The notes under the pieces were generated by a model. It did no database searches, was not told the DNA's origin, and was given only the letters and a program-made list of their open reading frames with translations. Below are positions 1-8,499 of a DNA stretch of 52,247 nucleotides, one piece after another; positions within the stretch are counted from its first letter, which is position 1; the number at the start of each line of letters is the position of its first letter. Origin of the DNA: Chytriomyces cf. hyalinus JEL632 (lineage: Eukaryota; Chytridiomycota; Chytridiomycetes; Chytridiales; Chytriomycetaceae). The position numbers and the translations under genes are program-made. The DNA lies in assembly GCA_025435555.1 (NCBI GenBank), contig JAIWWG010000152.1:1-52247 (forward strand). The letters are read 5' to 3'.

Positions 1-2818
1 GGTCTCGTTCGAGGCCTTGGCGGTATGTGTGGAGTGTGAGGTTGCGAGTGTCGTTGGACTGGTGGAGACGGTAGTAGTAGGCAGCATTGAGGATGAGGTT
101 ACGTGTTTTGATAGTGGGAACTGATGATAGTAGGTGTAGCGAGGCGATAGATGTGGAGGTGGGTACTGAGTAGAGGATACGGAGGCATGTGTTCTGGAAT
201 TTCTGGAGTGGCTGGAGTTCTTCTGTCGTGAGCGGACGAATTGCGAGACCATATTCGAGTTGCGAGCGAATAAAGACTGGGTACATATATAGACTGTGCA
301 GGGTTCGAAAACCAAAACCATTAAACCCTTTTCCCTTCATCCAGGACAGTGTCTTCTTGGCATCGGTGATTCTTTTTGATGTTGATGCGGTCATGTCGAT
401 TCCTGTGGCGGTCATTGTCATTCCTACGTAGCTGGTGCTGTCTCTTTGTGCGATTTCGATTCCATTCATTTTGATGCACATCTCGGTCGGTCCGACAGCG
501 ACGCTTTTGTGTGGCGCCCAGGTGACGCCCTTCTTCTTACCCCATTCTGCGACTGTGTTGATGATTTGCTGAAGTGTGTGTTTGTTGCGTGCGAAAACTG
601 TAGTGTCATCTGCGAAAAGGAGTGAGTTGATGCGGTGGGGTCCGACGCGAATACATGCATTCTGGTACAGGTCACGGAGTGTTGCTGGGAGCGAGTTGAT
701 GGAGATGTTGAAGAGGGGGGGTGCTGAGAGTGTTCCTTGTAGGAGACCACGGGTAACTGGGATATCTGCAGATTTGGAGCCGGATACGAGTAGACGGGCG
801 ACGTTGTGGTCAAACAGGCATCTGAAGATGGGGATGAGTACTGAGTGGGTAATCTGTGGATTGGGGTCTGACGGGTTTTCGAACATTTCTGTCCAGAGGA
901 GGGGGCGATTGGTACAATCGTAAGCTGCTTGGATGTCGAGGTATACTGCGTGGAGGTCTGGGTGGGCTGCGATGATTTCGTGGAGGGTGAGTAGCTGATC
1001 GAGGGTTGAGCGGTTGCGTCGGAAGCCACCTTGTGCAGTGTCAGTGAACGAGTTAGTGCGGTGTTCAAGGAGGTGACGGAAGCAACCCTCATACACCATC
1101 CGAATACGACAGGTAAGCGATATGGGACGATAATTGGCGACGTCATGTTGATCACCCTTGTTTTTGTAGACCAGTGCCACGTTGGCGACATTCCACTCGG
1201 TGGGTGTTGCGAGAAGTGCAGTGAAGATGCGGAATGCGAGGGTGAGGGGATAAGCTGTGATAATGATTTCAGTCTCCGGATCCTTGGGTCCCTTGACTAA
1301 CTCTCCATGTATTCCATCTTCTCCAGCTGCTTTTCCTGAGGGCATCCAGGCAACCAGGCTATGCACGTTTTCTTCCTTAATGATATCTGCGACAGATGTT
1401 TTTGTGAGTGGGGTTCGGGGGGATCGGGGATTGGTTGTGTCAAGTGCGATGGGGTTGGGTTGGTCTTCTCCTTTTGGGGGTGAGCCAAACGTTGTTTTGA
1501 AGTGTTGCGCGTATTGATCCATTTTATCCGGTCGCAGAGCGCAGTTGGATCGCAGACTACGAGCACGTTGGCAGGCAATCCGTTTGGCTTCTGCGCTCGG
1601 GTCATACACTCTGGTGTCAGTGACTGCGTTGTAGAGGCGTTTCCTCGAGCGCTTGGCTGCTTTTCGAACAATGATGTTGATATATCGAAGTTTACCGGCA
1701 CGTTCTCTCCGCGTGATGGGGTCCAGTCCAGCTTCAAGCATCGCGTCCTGGGCTTCAGTGCGCCAACGCATCAGCTCTTTGAGATGGTCCTCAATCATAT
1801 CCGCCTTGAGAGCGCCACCATGAAACTTAACCACACCAAGGGCTTTTCTCGCAGCTGAACGAATCCAGTCAGATACTAAGTCCCAAGCACGGTCAGCAAT
1901 ATCGACGCGGTCTTCCCATGTGACTGGTCCGGCCGTGAGTCGATGGTGCTCGATTTCCTCAATTGTTGCAGTGAGTACTTGGTTGATTTCTCCTTCCCTT
2001 TTCTCAAGTTCCTCACGATACTGATCCATTCTGCCCTGCAGAGCACGGATGTTGATGCGTTCGAATGGGGGTTTTCGAAAGCCGGCCAAACCGGTCACTT
2101 CGAATGTCAAGAGATGGTGGTCGGAGCCAATCGCGGTTTCGTTGTCCAGTACTGTTAAATTCGAGACACGCGTGGCTCCAGGCCCATTGGCAAAGACGAG
2201 ATCAGTGATCCCTTTTCCACCGTTGGTGCTCCATGTTGTCCATTTCCCCTGGACCGGGTCGACGCGAAGCCAGTCACCATCATCAAGCCATTTTTCAATC
2301 CACGTTCTGCGTTGACCATTTACGCCAGAGTTCGGGACTGTGCTATGATCACCAACACGAATGTGGCGAGCATTGAGGTCTCCAACCATAATGATTGGCG
2401 ATCCGATGTTCTGCTGCTGAAGCCGCGTCATCATCAGATCGAATGCGGTAAGTGTTGCTGCTCCTTCAGAGGGAGCCAAATACGCGCTAACTAAAAGTGT
2501 GTCTCCAAGGCGGACTACCATCCATCTACCGTCGTCATCACTGATTTCGAAAATAGACGTTAGCCTGCCAGTTGCATCGATCATCATCAACCCATTACGA
2601 GCTTTGGTTACCCCGCGAGCAGGGTCGCCGATGAGAGTCTCTCCGCGTGTTTCTGCTATCACATTTCTCATAGGGTTTGTTGCCGATTTTCTGAGCCCAG
2701 TATCCGCGAGGATTAAATAGTCTAACTTTTTGTGTTTCATGAGGGATTCAATGTGGTGTCCTTCACCGATGAGGTTTCTTCGCGCGTTCAAAAATCCGAT
2801 TTTGGTGTGCTCAATCAT
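1..2818 (-). CDS. LINE ORF2: APE endonuclease and reverse transcriptase (3'-incomplete)
   Basis: This frame is open from the ATG at 2818 to the window edge, at least 939 codons with no stop. The endonuclease comes first, with VGDLNARH, GITDLVF and IGSDHHLL matching the catalytic Asp/Asn and SDH blocks of APE endonucleases. The reverse transcriptase follows, with NYRPISL, VYLDIQAAYD, RGLLQGTLSAPPLFN and the catalytic LLFADDTTVF near 600-620. The protein should nick target DNA and make cDNA from the nicked end. Its ATG overlaps the ORF1 stop as ATGA (2815-2818), the layout expected for termination-reinitiation. A C-terminal zinc knuckle or RNase H could lie beyond position 1. The intact frame suggests a young, possibly active copy. 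Confidence 0.93.
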   Translation of the reverse strand, partial: MIEHTKIGFLNARRNLIGEGHHIESLMKHKKLDYLILADTGLRKSATNPMRNVIAETRGETLIGDPARGVTKARNGLMMIDATGRLTSIFEISDDDGRWMVVRLGDTLLVSAYLAPSEGAATLTAFDLMMTRLQQQNIGSPIIMVGDLNARHIRVGDHSTVPNSGVNGQRRTWIEKWLDDGDWLRVDPVQGKWTTWSTNGGKGITDLVFANGPGATRVSNLTVLDNETAIGSDHHLLTFEVTGLAGFRKPPFERINIRALQGRMDQYREELEKREGEINQVLTATIEEIEHHRLTAGPVTWEDRVDIADRAWDLVSDWIRSAARKALGVVKFHGGALKADMIEDHLKELMRWRTEAQDAMLEAGLDPITRRERAGKLRYINIIVRKAAKRSRKRLYNAVTDTRVYDPSAEAKRIACQRARSLRSNCALRPDKMDQYAQHFKTTFGSPPKGEDQPNPIALDTTNPRSPRTPLTKTSVADIIKEENVHSLVAWMPSGKAAGEDGIHGELVKGPKDPETEIIITAYPLTLAFRIFTALLATPTEWNVANVALVYKNKGDQHDVANYRPISLTCRIRMVYEGCFRHLLEHRTNSFTDTAQGGFRRNRSTLDQLLTLHEIIAAHPDLHAVYLDIQAAYDCTNRPLLWTEMFENPSDPNPQITHSVLIPIFRCLFDHNVARLLVSGSKSADIPVTRGLLQGTLSAPPLFNISINSLPATLRDLYQNACIRVGPHRINSLLFADDTTVFARNKHTLQQIINTVAEWGKKKGVTWAPHKSVAVGPTEMCIKMNGIEIAQRDSTSYVGMTMTATGIDMTASTSKRITDAKKTLSWMKGKGFNGFGFRTLHSLYMYPVFIRSQLEYGLAIRPLTTEELQPLQKFQNTCLRILYSVPTSTSIASLHLLSSVPTIKTRNLILNAAYYYRLHQSNDTRNLTLHTYRQGLERD

Positions 2819-4389
2819 TGCTCCATCTGAGTTTCCTCAGAGTTGGATCCTGACTGATTACCCTGTTTTGGCGCAGCAAGTTCTCGAATACGAGCCTGCA
2901 TTGCCATGTCACATCCCTCGAGTGCAGCCTGCTTCACAAGCGCAAAACGAGCTCTGCGATAAACCCCAGCACGGCGCGCGCACATGCATTCTTTCATCAT
3001 GTTCTCATTCGCATCCGGTTGGTGTGGCGGACTATCCAACGGGTTGAAATCGCTGAGCAAGATCTGCTTCGCGTCGAGTTTCTGACGAATATCGGCTTCA
3101 TGACGACCATCAAAGAAGATCTCAGCAATGGAGAATCCACGACCAAGTGGACTGATGTCCTCGATATACGGCAGTTCGAACGTGTCGCGGAAGATGGCGC
3201 GTGTTGCTTTCATGGGTCCGTTCAATTTGGCTTCCTTCTTCAAGAATCTGAGCGATACAAAGCACGACTTAATGGATTCTGCACGGACGGGGGCTGGGCC
3301 TTCACGGGCTGGCGCATTGAAGTCTGATCGAATCGACATGGCAGCAATCTCTTTGTACGAGGGAGCAGCTTTGAAGTTTTTGTTGAACGTTTGGGTACGG
3401 TTCATGTTTTTTGGGCGGTACACAGGGCCATTCGCATGGGATTCAGTGGGTCTACCACGGCTGGCGGAGCGCGCAGCGCGACTGGCAGCCCGGGTGGACT
3501 TTTGTTGTTGTTGTTGCTGTTGTGGTTGTTGTTGTTGTGGCTGTTGAGTTTGGGGTTGCTGTGAAAGACGGTTGCGCATGTCGTTGATTTCACGTTGGAG
3601 GGCTGCATTGTTTTCGATCTGTTGTTTCAATTGTGCACTCTGTTCACGGATCATTTCCATCTGTGTGTTGATGGTGCGCATAAATTCGTCGACACGTTTG
3701 TTGTTCTCAAGAACCATTTTTTGGAGTTCAGCAAGGTTCATTGCTGGGTTCGACATTTTTTCGTTTTTCTCGCAGTCAAAGTCAATTTCAAATTCAGAAT
3801 CACTGGAGTCGACAGCGTCAACGGTGCGTTTGATGCCTGCGGGCTGTGGAATAAAGGGGACTGCCTTCTTTCGCTGTTTTCGATTGTAATGCGCCCGGAG
3901 ATGGTCTTCGAGCTGTGCTGATTCAAGTGCGAGATCGATAAGATCTTGGATTCCAGAATTACGACAGGCGTCTCTGAGTCGGGGTCTGCTGGCACACTCG
4001 CTGTTCTTACACTGGATAGACGTGAGACTGATGCCGAATGGGGTTTTATTGCCACAGGCACTCTTCGTTTGAAATTCGAAATCACAGACTGAATTGCCAA
4101 TGATCTGTTTGCACTTGAGGAGCTTCTTTGCGAATTGCCAAGTTGCTCGTTCGAACTGGGTGAAGCCGTCTGGGGTGGCGGCTTTGACGACAACTCGGAG
4201 GTTGGTGTTGATGACGTAATCTGATGCTGATGCACTAAACGCAAACGGGGTCGGTTCGGGCTTAACGCTCGCTGATTCGGGTTCTTCGGATGCTTTTGGA
4301 CGCTTAAAGATCGACGAGATCCTCGGCTGCTGTTGAATGTTGGTGGTGGGTTGCTGTGGTTGCGCTCTTGGGGATTTCGGTGCTGGCAA
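2815..4389 (-). CDS. LINE ORF1: nucleic-acid-binding, coiled-coil protein
   Basis: About 524 codons directly upstream of ORF2, overlapping it by four bases. The N-terminal part has scattered Cys/His residues (for example QCKNSECASRPRLRDAC) that could form a small metal site. A coiled coil occupies roughly residues 215-275, followed by a poly-Gln tract near 278-297 and a basic Ser/Arg stretch. These are common traits of LINE ORF1 proteins that package the RNA. There is no in-frame ATG until about residue 211, and an in-frame TGA lies only five codons upstream of 4389. The frame therefore opens without a canonical start, consistent with 5' truncation, a non-AUG start or a lost base. The function is inferred from position; there is no detailed homology. 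Confidence 0.8.
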   Translation of the reverse strand: MPAPKSPRAQPQQPTTNIQQQPRISSIFKRPKASEEPESASVKPEPTPFAFSASASDYVINTNLRVVVKAATPDGFTQFERATWQFAKKLLKCKQIIGNSVCDFEFQTKSACGNKTPFGISLTSIQCKNSECASRPRLRDACRNSGIQDLIDLALESAQLEDHLRAHYNRKQRKKAVPFIPQPAGIKRTVDAVDSSDSEFEIDFDCEKNEKMSNPAMNLAELQKMVLENNKRVDEFMRTINTQMEMIREQSAQLKQQIENNAALQREINDMRNRLSQQPQTQQPQQQQPQQQQQQQKSTRAASRAARSASRGRPTESHANGPVYRPKNMNRTQTFNKNFKAAPSYKEIAAMSIRSDFNAPAREGPAPVRAESIKSCFVSLRFLKKEAKLNGPMKATRAIFRDTFELPYIEDISPLGRGFSIAEIFFDGRHEADIRQKLDAKQILLSDFNPLDSPPHQPDANENMMKECMCARRAGVYRRARFALVKQAALEGCDMAMQARIRELAAPKQGNQSGSNSEETQMEQ

Positions 4390-4413
4390 TGAACCAACAC
4401 AATTTCAAGAGAG

Positions 4414-4426
4414 TTTTTTTTTTTTT
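4414..4426. repeat. 13-nt poly-T/poly-A at the LINE-telomere junction
   Basis: A homopolymer of 13 T separates the LINE 5' side from the first CCTAA unit. On the sense strand of the LINE this reads telomere repeats, A13, then LINE. It could be the tail of an almost entirely truncated earlier insertion, or untemplated sequence added at the 5' junction. Confidence 0.85.
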
Positions 4427-4486
4427 CCTAACCCTAACCCTAATCCTAATCCTAATCCTAATCCTAAGTCTAACCCTAATCTTAAG
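4427..4486. repeat. Degenerate telomeric repeat array (TTAGGG type)
   Basis: Ten consecutive hexamers. Read on the plus strand from the left they are CCTAA (partial), CCCTAA twice, TCCTAA four times, GTCTAA, CCCTAA and TCTTAA. Canonical units lie on the left and variants toward the interior, as in a real chromosome end. The C-rich strand reads rightward, so the terminus is to the left. The array is short and flanked by a LINE, so it is now subtelomeric or interstitial unless more repeats lie beyond position 1. Confidence 0.93.
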
Positions 4487-5642
4487 TGGTATTGTGGACC
4501 TGCATGGGAAACTCAAACCAAAACTGGAGCTTGTACCCGGATGGAACCATCCGAAGTCAAGAAAAGGGCTTGTGCCTTGAAAGTTCAGGGCTGGATGAAA
4601 CCAGAAACGGCAACGCTGTGCAAGTATGGGCATGCCATGGCCAAGCGAACCAACTCTGGGACGTGGTTGGCAGTTCCATCAAGAACAGGCGAACACAGAA
4701 ATGCCTTGACAACGCCTCCAACCAATCAAAAGACGGGAACCCCATTCAAATATGGGATTGCTCTGGCTCTCCAAACCAGCAGTGGACTTATGTTAGTTCA
4801 TCCTCTTCTGAATCCTTTAAGATCCTAAACAGTAACATCTTCTTCAGGGTGATCCAATGCCAGTTCCACAAGACCCCAACCCATCCAAGCCCAAGACCTG
4901 CGAAGAAAACATGCAAAAAATTATAATGACAACACCCAACTGGTCTGGAGAATCTGTCACGTTCATCGACCCAAACTGGGCAACAATGCTTACACTCCTC
5001 CTGGCGGATGAATATAACAACTTCAAACCAGGCCCTAAAGGTATCCCTATCGATATCTTGGCCCCGGCAGATCGAAAGTACCAGTACACCATCGAATATA
5101 CCGGTGGTTTTCAGTTTCCATCCTGCACCTGGGAGACGACTAGCTTGCTCACTGTTGTTATGCTCTCCAATCTGGAAGCATCTGCCAAGAAAGTGGAAGT
5201 TTTCATTGCACCAGCGGAAGTGACGTGCAATTTCAACTTTAATCAGGGAAATTCACTTGGAAATAGCACTGCTGCATCTGCTTCTCCGCCAGTGGTGTAC
5301 CGAAAGTTGGAGAATGCAGGCATAAATTCGGAGTGTTCAACAACCAGCACTCATGTGACTCCATGTGGAGAGATCAGCGACTGCTGTGAATGTAGCACTC
5401 CTGCAACCAAGGTTACTGGTTGGCAGGTTTCAACAGAAGGATTCATCAGAGCCGGTTCTAAGACATACCATGGCGCTCCCATTGACCAGCAAGTGTTCAT
5501 CAAATCAACAAAGGCTTGCGACAACTTTGCCTCAGATGCTCTTGACTTTTTGTTTGAACTCAGTGACGCTTTTCTTCCCTTTTTGCCATTCAAGAATGGC
5601 AAGCAGAGGGACAAGATCAACAACATCATGTCGGGGGCATGA
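4486..5642 (+). CDS. Ricin-B-type lectin domain protein, N-terminus lost at the telomere
   Basis: The left part (4486-4791) carries three QxW-type repeats of a beta-trefoil lectin: SNQNW, ANQLW and PNQQW, each after a VLW or VWAC/IWDC strand. A likely 56-nt intron (4792 GTTAGT ... CTTCAG 4847) restores the frame into a 265-codon C-terminal region that I do not recognise. That region is rich in Cys (CSTTS, DCCECS) and Asn/Ser/Thr. No ATG precedes the lectin domain: the in-frame codon before 4486 is a TAA inside the telomeric array. The gene was therefore cut by the telomere and has lost its start, any signal peptide and the first trefoil segment. Only the sugar-binding domain is seen, with no enzymatic chain. 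Probably a pseudogene now. Confidence 0.78.
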
Positions 5643-6022
5643 AAACGGCTTCTGGCAATGTGTTGAAGTTCACCAACTCAAAATGCTAATAAGGTCAGAC
5701 AAGCGGGGGAAAATGGAGGCTCAGGGGGAGTCATAAAGGACAACAAAATAAAGAGTTTACTGATCTTCAAAGTGATTTTACAAGAAGATTTGGTCTCTGC
5801 GCATGGGATATGAGCTGTTGAATTTGAAAGTCGCCTGGGCTGGGTTTGCTTTCGTACGACCAGCGTGTGTGTTCGGAGACAGGTTATTAAATTATGCTCG
5901 TCGCTGCATCCACATCCTTCTCGTTTAAAGAAATCGACCTCACCCAACCTCTGGTGCAAAAAAACGCAGATGGTCTCGTCTAAAAAACGTCTTTTTATTT
6001 CTCTGGCTCATAGCACTCATAT
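5643..6022. other. Intergenic stretch with homology to 8.2-9.4 kb
   Basis: No convincing gene is seen. A 29-codon frame from 5893 contains SFSFKEIDL. A related SFKEIDL occurs near 9340, and the DNA before 6023 resembles that before 8320. This looks like one member of a decayed, repeated leader region. Confidence 0.4.
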
Positions 6023-6196
6023 ATGTCTTACTTGCCCAAGGACGCCATCCTGATTTCAGAGCATTGCACCATCCAACAAATTATGGACGCGATGGAGTTG
6101 GCAGTTGCGAAAGCAACGAGAGATATGAAATCGACACGCGAATTCAATCGGACCGACGACGAGAGGCGGCCTGAAATCGGCTGTCGACGCGTTTGA
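6023..6196 (+). CDS. Small 57-codon frame with an ISEHCTIQQIMDAM motif
   Basis: A short frame encoding a segment that recurs as VSKHCTIHHLMDAM near 7090-7140 and as a degenerate copy near 8320-8403. It is not recognised as a known domain. The repeat suggests that a module from the C-terminal side of the neighbouring BRO-like genes has been duplicated. It may be a gene fragment rather than an independent gene. The next start (6254) follows after 57 nt. Confidence 0.4.
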   Translation: MSYLPKDAILISEHCTIQQIMDAMELAVAKATRDMKSTREFNRTDDERRPEIGCRRV

Positions 6197-6253
6197 GCGC
6201 AATTTTTTTTTCGTTTGCTTAAACATACGCACACTATGTTTTGAATAAGAATC

Positions 6254-7126
6254 ATGAGCGTTACAGAAGTCACTCTCCAAACAACACGTTTAAGCGCGTT
6301 ACCCGCGGATGCTCGTAATGTCGTAATGCAGTTGTTCAACTCCTCCAAGGATAACGTGCGAATAGGTCAGTACAAAGAGATCGATGGTTCATTGTATCCC
6401 GCTGTCTCCGTCTACGACATTTTGGAGAATGTCTGTAAGGACACAAACCCACGACAAACATGGATGAACATGAATAAACCGAAACGTGTGGGGACAATAG
6501 TAAAAAATCTTTACGATTCCCCGGCAATCGATTTTCAGATGTTCAACTTTCCCGGCAAGAAGGCCACCCCTGTTGTAAAGTTGGATGTGGCTTTGAACAT
6601 CATCAATAATCTATCAAGCGAAGCGGCCAAAACATTTCGCAGGGCAAACTTGAATGTGTTCAAGCGATACCTTGGTGGCGATAAAACTTTGATCCCGGAG
6701 ATTCATGCCATCGACGAAGCCCATCTTTTGAATCCAGACAATGGAGCGCGTGCATTCAGAGCGGACGTCCAGCACAATCAAGACTGGAGTCAAGAATTTG
6801 AGGAGCGTCATCGTGTGATCGAAAGTACAGTGTACAATGCCTCCCAGGGTGGATTGTATGGTTTTGTCTTCAACCATGATAGTGAAACCTTTGCAAAAGT
6901 TGGAACCACGTCCAGACCCTACAAACTTCGGATTCGCGAACACGCATCAGACTACCCAAATTTGCGCATGTTCAAATTTATCCCCACACCATTTGGGACC
7001 ACGCTGAGAAACTGTTTTTTGCCTCACAACTGGCTGCCACTCACCAGCAGTCACTTGTCACACCTACTGGGACAAAGACAACAGAGACCATTCTTGTCTC
7101 AAAGCATTGTACCATACATCACTTGA
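6254..7126 (+). CDS. BRO/MSV199-like N-terminal module plus T5orf172-like (GIY-YIG-type) domain
   Basis: Residues about 25-140 (VSVYDILENV ... TPVVKLDVALNIINNL ... FKRYLGG) resemble the BRO-N/MSV199 class of DNA-binding modules spread among insect and giant DNA viruses. Residues about 195-240 (LYGFVFNHD, KVGTTSRPYKLRIREH) match the start of a T5orf172/MUG113 domain, a GIY-YIG relative common beside such modules. After about 7010 the frame turns unlike protein, while the frame 1 nt away reads EKLFFASQLAATH and runs on into the next ORF. A single-base break therefore probably splits one long gene ending at 8088. The role is likely DNA binding or mobile-nuclease-like; no activity is shown. Confidence 0.62.
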   Translation: MSVTEVTLQTTRLSALPADARNVVMQLFNSSKDNVRIGQYKEIDGSLYPAVSVYDILENVCKDTNPRQTWMNMNKPKRVGTIVKNLYDSPAIDFQMFNFPGKKATPVVKLDVALNIINNLSSEAAKTFRRANLNVFKRYLGGDKTLIPEIHAIDEAHLLNPDNGARAFRADVQHNQDWSQEFEERHRVIESTVYNASQGGLYGFVFNHDSETFAKVGTTSRPYKLRIREHASDYPNLRMFKFIPTPFGTTLRNCFLPHNWLPLTSSHLSHLLGQRQQRPFLSQSIVPYIT

Positions 7127-8088
7127 TGGATGCCATGGACTTGGCTGTTGCAAATGCATCTGCCCCGGGAAACAATCTGGCGCTTGAGGTTGAAAAGACA
7201 AGACAGATTGAATACCAGACCAAACAACTCGAGTGTGTGGAAAGAACCAAACAATTCGAGTGTGTGGAAAGAACCAAACAACTCGAGTGTGTGGAAAGAA
7301 CCAAACAACTCGAGTTGATTTCAGTACTGAGCGATAAGCTCAGTGCCGAGAACCTTCTGAAGGTTTTGCAATTCGCGTTACCCGTGGCTGAACCACCTAC
7401 CCCAACCATAAAACCAACTCCCGTGCCTGAACCAACTCCCGTGTCTGAACCAACTCTCGCTCCTGAACCAACGCCCGTTTCAGAAACCACCCCTGTACCT
7501 GAACCAACTCCCGTGCCTGGACCAATTCTCGTGCCTGAACTAACTCTCGCGCCTGAACCAACTCCCGTGCCTGAACCAATTCTCGTGCCTGAACCAACTC
7601 CCGTGCCTGAACTAACACCTGTGCCTGAACCAACGCGCGTGCCTGTACCAACACCTGTGCCTGAACCAACACGCGTACCACCACCTGGTCCTTGCAAAAG
7701 GTCTAGCATTGATGACTCGGACTGGAAACCACTCTTGAAGATTTTGTTTCATTCCACGCGCAAACCAAACACGAGCCCTATCAAAGCTTCAGTGCGCATC
7801 GGTGCGTACGCAGAACATTTGGGCAACGCCTACTCCAGGAGCCATCCCGCCTTGTCTGTACTCGATATACTGAGCAATGTTGCTGGTATGGAAGGGGTCG
7901 AACTCAAAGAAAAACTTCGCACAATCACTTGTTTGTTGGATTGTCAGTTGCACAAGTTTCCAAAACAAGGCCCGGCCACCCCCGTCGTCCGAATTCCCGT
8001 CGCTCTCGATTTGATAAATAGTCTTCCAGGCGAATCCGCAAGGTTGTTCAGGTTGAACCATCCCACAGTTTTTGTGAGTCTCGCCTGA
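7126..8088 (+). CDS. Continuation of the BRO-like gene: coiled coil, Pro-rich repeats and a second, truncated BRO-like module
   Basis: Order of parts: the HCTIHHLMDAMDLAVA segment (also seen at 6023); a 9-residue repeat built on QLECVERTK; a long Thr/Pro/Val/Glu repeat (units such as PEPTPV, 7397-7690); then GAYAEHLG ... LSVLDILSNV ... TPVVRIPVALDLINSL. The last part is parallel to TPVVKLDVALNIINNL in the upstream ORF. This second module stops early (NHPTVFVSLA) compared with the first. The upstream frame without an ATG matches the T5orf172 region, so this was probably one protein: BRO - T5orf172 - coil - linker - BRO. Duplication with truncation, or a chimera of two paralogues, fits equally well. 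Confidence 0.55.
   Translation: MDAMDLAVANASAPGNNLALEVEKTRQIEYQTKQLECVERTKQFECVERTKQLECVERTKQLELISVLSDKLSAENLLKVLQFALPVAEPPTPTIKPTPVPEPTPVSEPTLAPEPTPVSETTPVPEPTPVPGPILVPELTLAPEPTPVPEPILVPEPTPVPELTPVPEPTRVPVPTPVPEPTRVPPPGPCKRSSIDDSDWKPLLKILFHSTRKPNTSPIKASVRIGAYAEHLGNAYSRSHPALSVLDILSNVAGMEGVELKEKLRTITCLLDCQLHKFPKQGPATPVVRIPVALDLINSLPGESARLFRLNHPTVFVSLA
7216..7316 (+). repeat. 27-bp in-frame tandem repeat (QLECVERTK)
   Basis: About four copies of a 27-nt unit (core ctcgagtgtgtggaaagaac) inside the coding frame, nearly identical. They give a charged helical segment. Confidence 0.85.
7397..7690 (+). repeat. 18-bp-based coding minisatellite (Pro/Thr/Val/Glu linker)
   Basis: Degenerate 18-nt units give PEPTPV-type hexapeptides between the coil and the second BRO-like module. 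The opposite strand shows a long Gly/Thr/Val-rich frame that is only its shadow. Confidence 0.85.
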
Positions 8089-8499
8089 TTACGTAATCGC
8101 CCTGGAGGGCACGAGGGTACACAAAACGCATGCAGTAAGCGTTGTCGAAAATGGTTGGCGGAGGGTGGCGGATCATCCAGATGAAAGCCCTCGGGAATGG
8201 TGTCCTGCGCGAGACGGAATTCAGATCTGGCAAACTTCGTCGCATGCGTTCTTAATAAAAACCCCGCTATTGATTACGACAATCTCGTCCGTTGTCTCGT
8301 CTGGCTCGTAGCACTCAATATGTCAAACTCGCCCAAGGACGCCATCCTGATTTCAGAGCATTGCAACATCCAACAAATTATGGACGCGAGCGAAAGCAAC
8401 TAGAGATATGACATCGACACGTGAATTCAATACGAGCGAACAGCAGAAAAACACCACGTGGGCTGATCTTGCCCTGAAACGCATGGAGTAAGCGTTGTC

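Larger units (their letters stand above)
1..4413 (-). mobile_element. APE-type LINE (non-LTR retrotransposon) at the telomere-side edge
   Basis: Two consecutive minus-strand frames have LINE architecture: an ORF1 with a coiled coil, then an ORF2 with an apurinic-like endonuclease followed by reverse transcriptase. The 3' end runs off position 1, so the 3' UTR and tail are not visible. The 5' side stops next to a 13-nt poly-T (4414-4426) that touches the telomeric array. The sense strand of the element runs with the TTAGGG strand, outward toward the chromosome end. ORF1 has no ATG near its visible beginning, so this copy is probably 5'-truncated. Clade (Tad-like, L1-like or other) was not determined. 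Confidence 0.92.

Noticed and set aside
466-1737. Minus-strand ORFs of 241 and 146 codons
   Set aside because: They are alternative-frame shadows of the LINE reverse transcriptase, whose true frame stays open through the whole region to position 1.
3128-3608. Poly-Cys and poly-Asn frames opposite LINE ORF1
   Set aside because: They arise from the CAG/CAA (poly-Gln) tract of ORF1 read in other frames.
4486-4926. Ricin-like toxin
   Set aside because: Only the sugar-binding B-type trefoil is present. No ribosome-inactivating domain is encoded and the start is missing.
7119-7709. Long minus-strand Gly/Thr/Val-rich ORF
   Set aside because: It is the complement of the Pro/Thr/Glu repeat of the plus-strand BRO-like gene and has no independent support.
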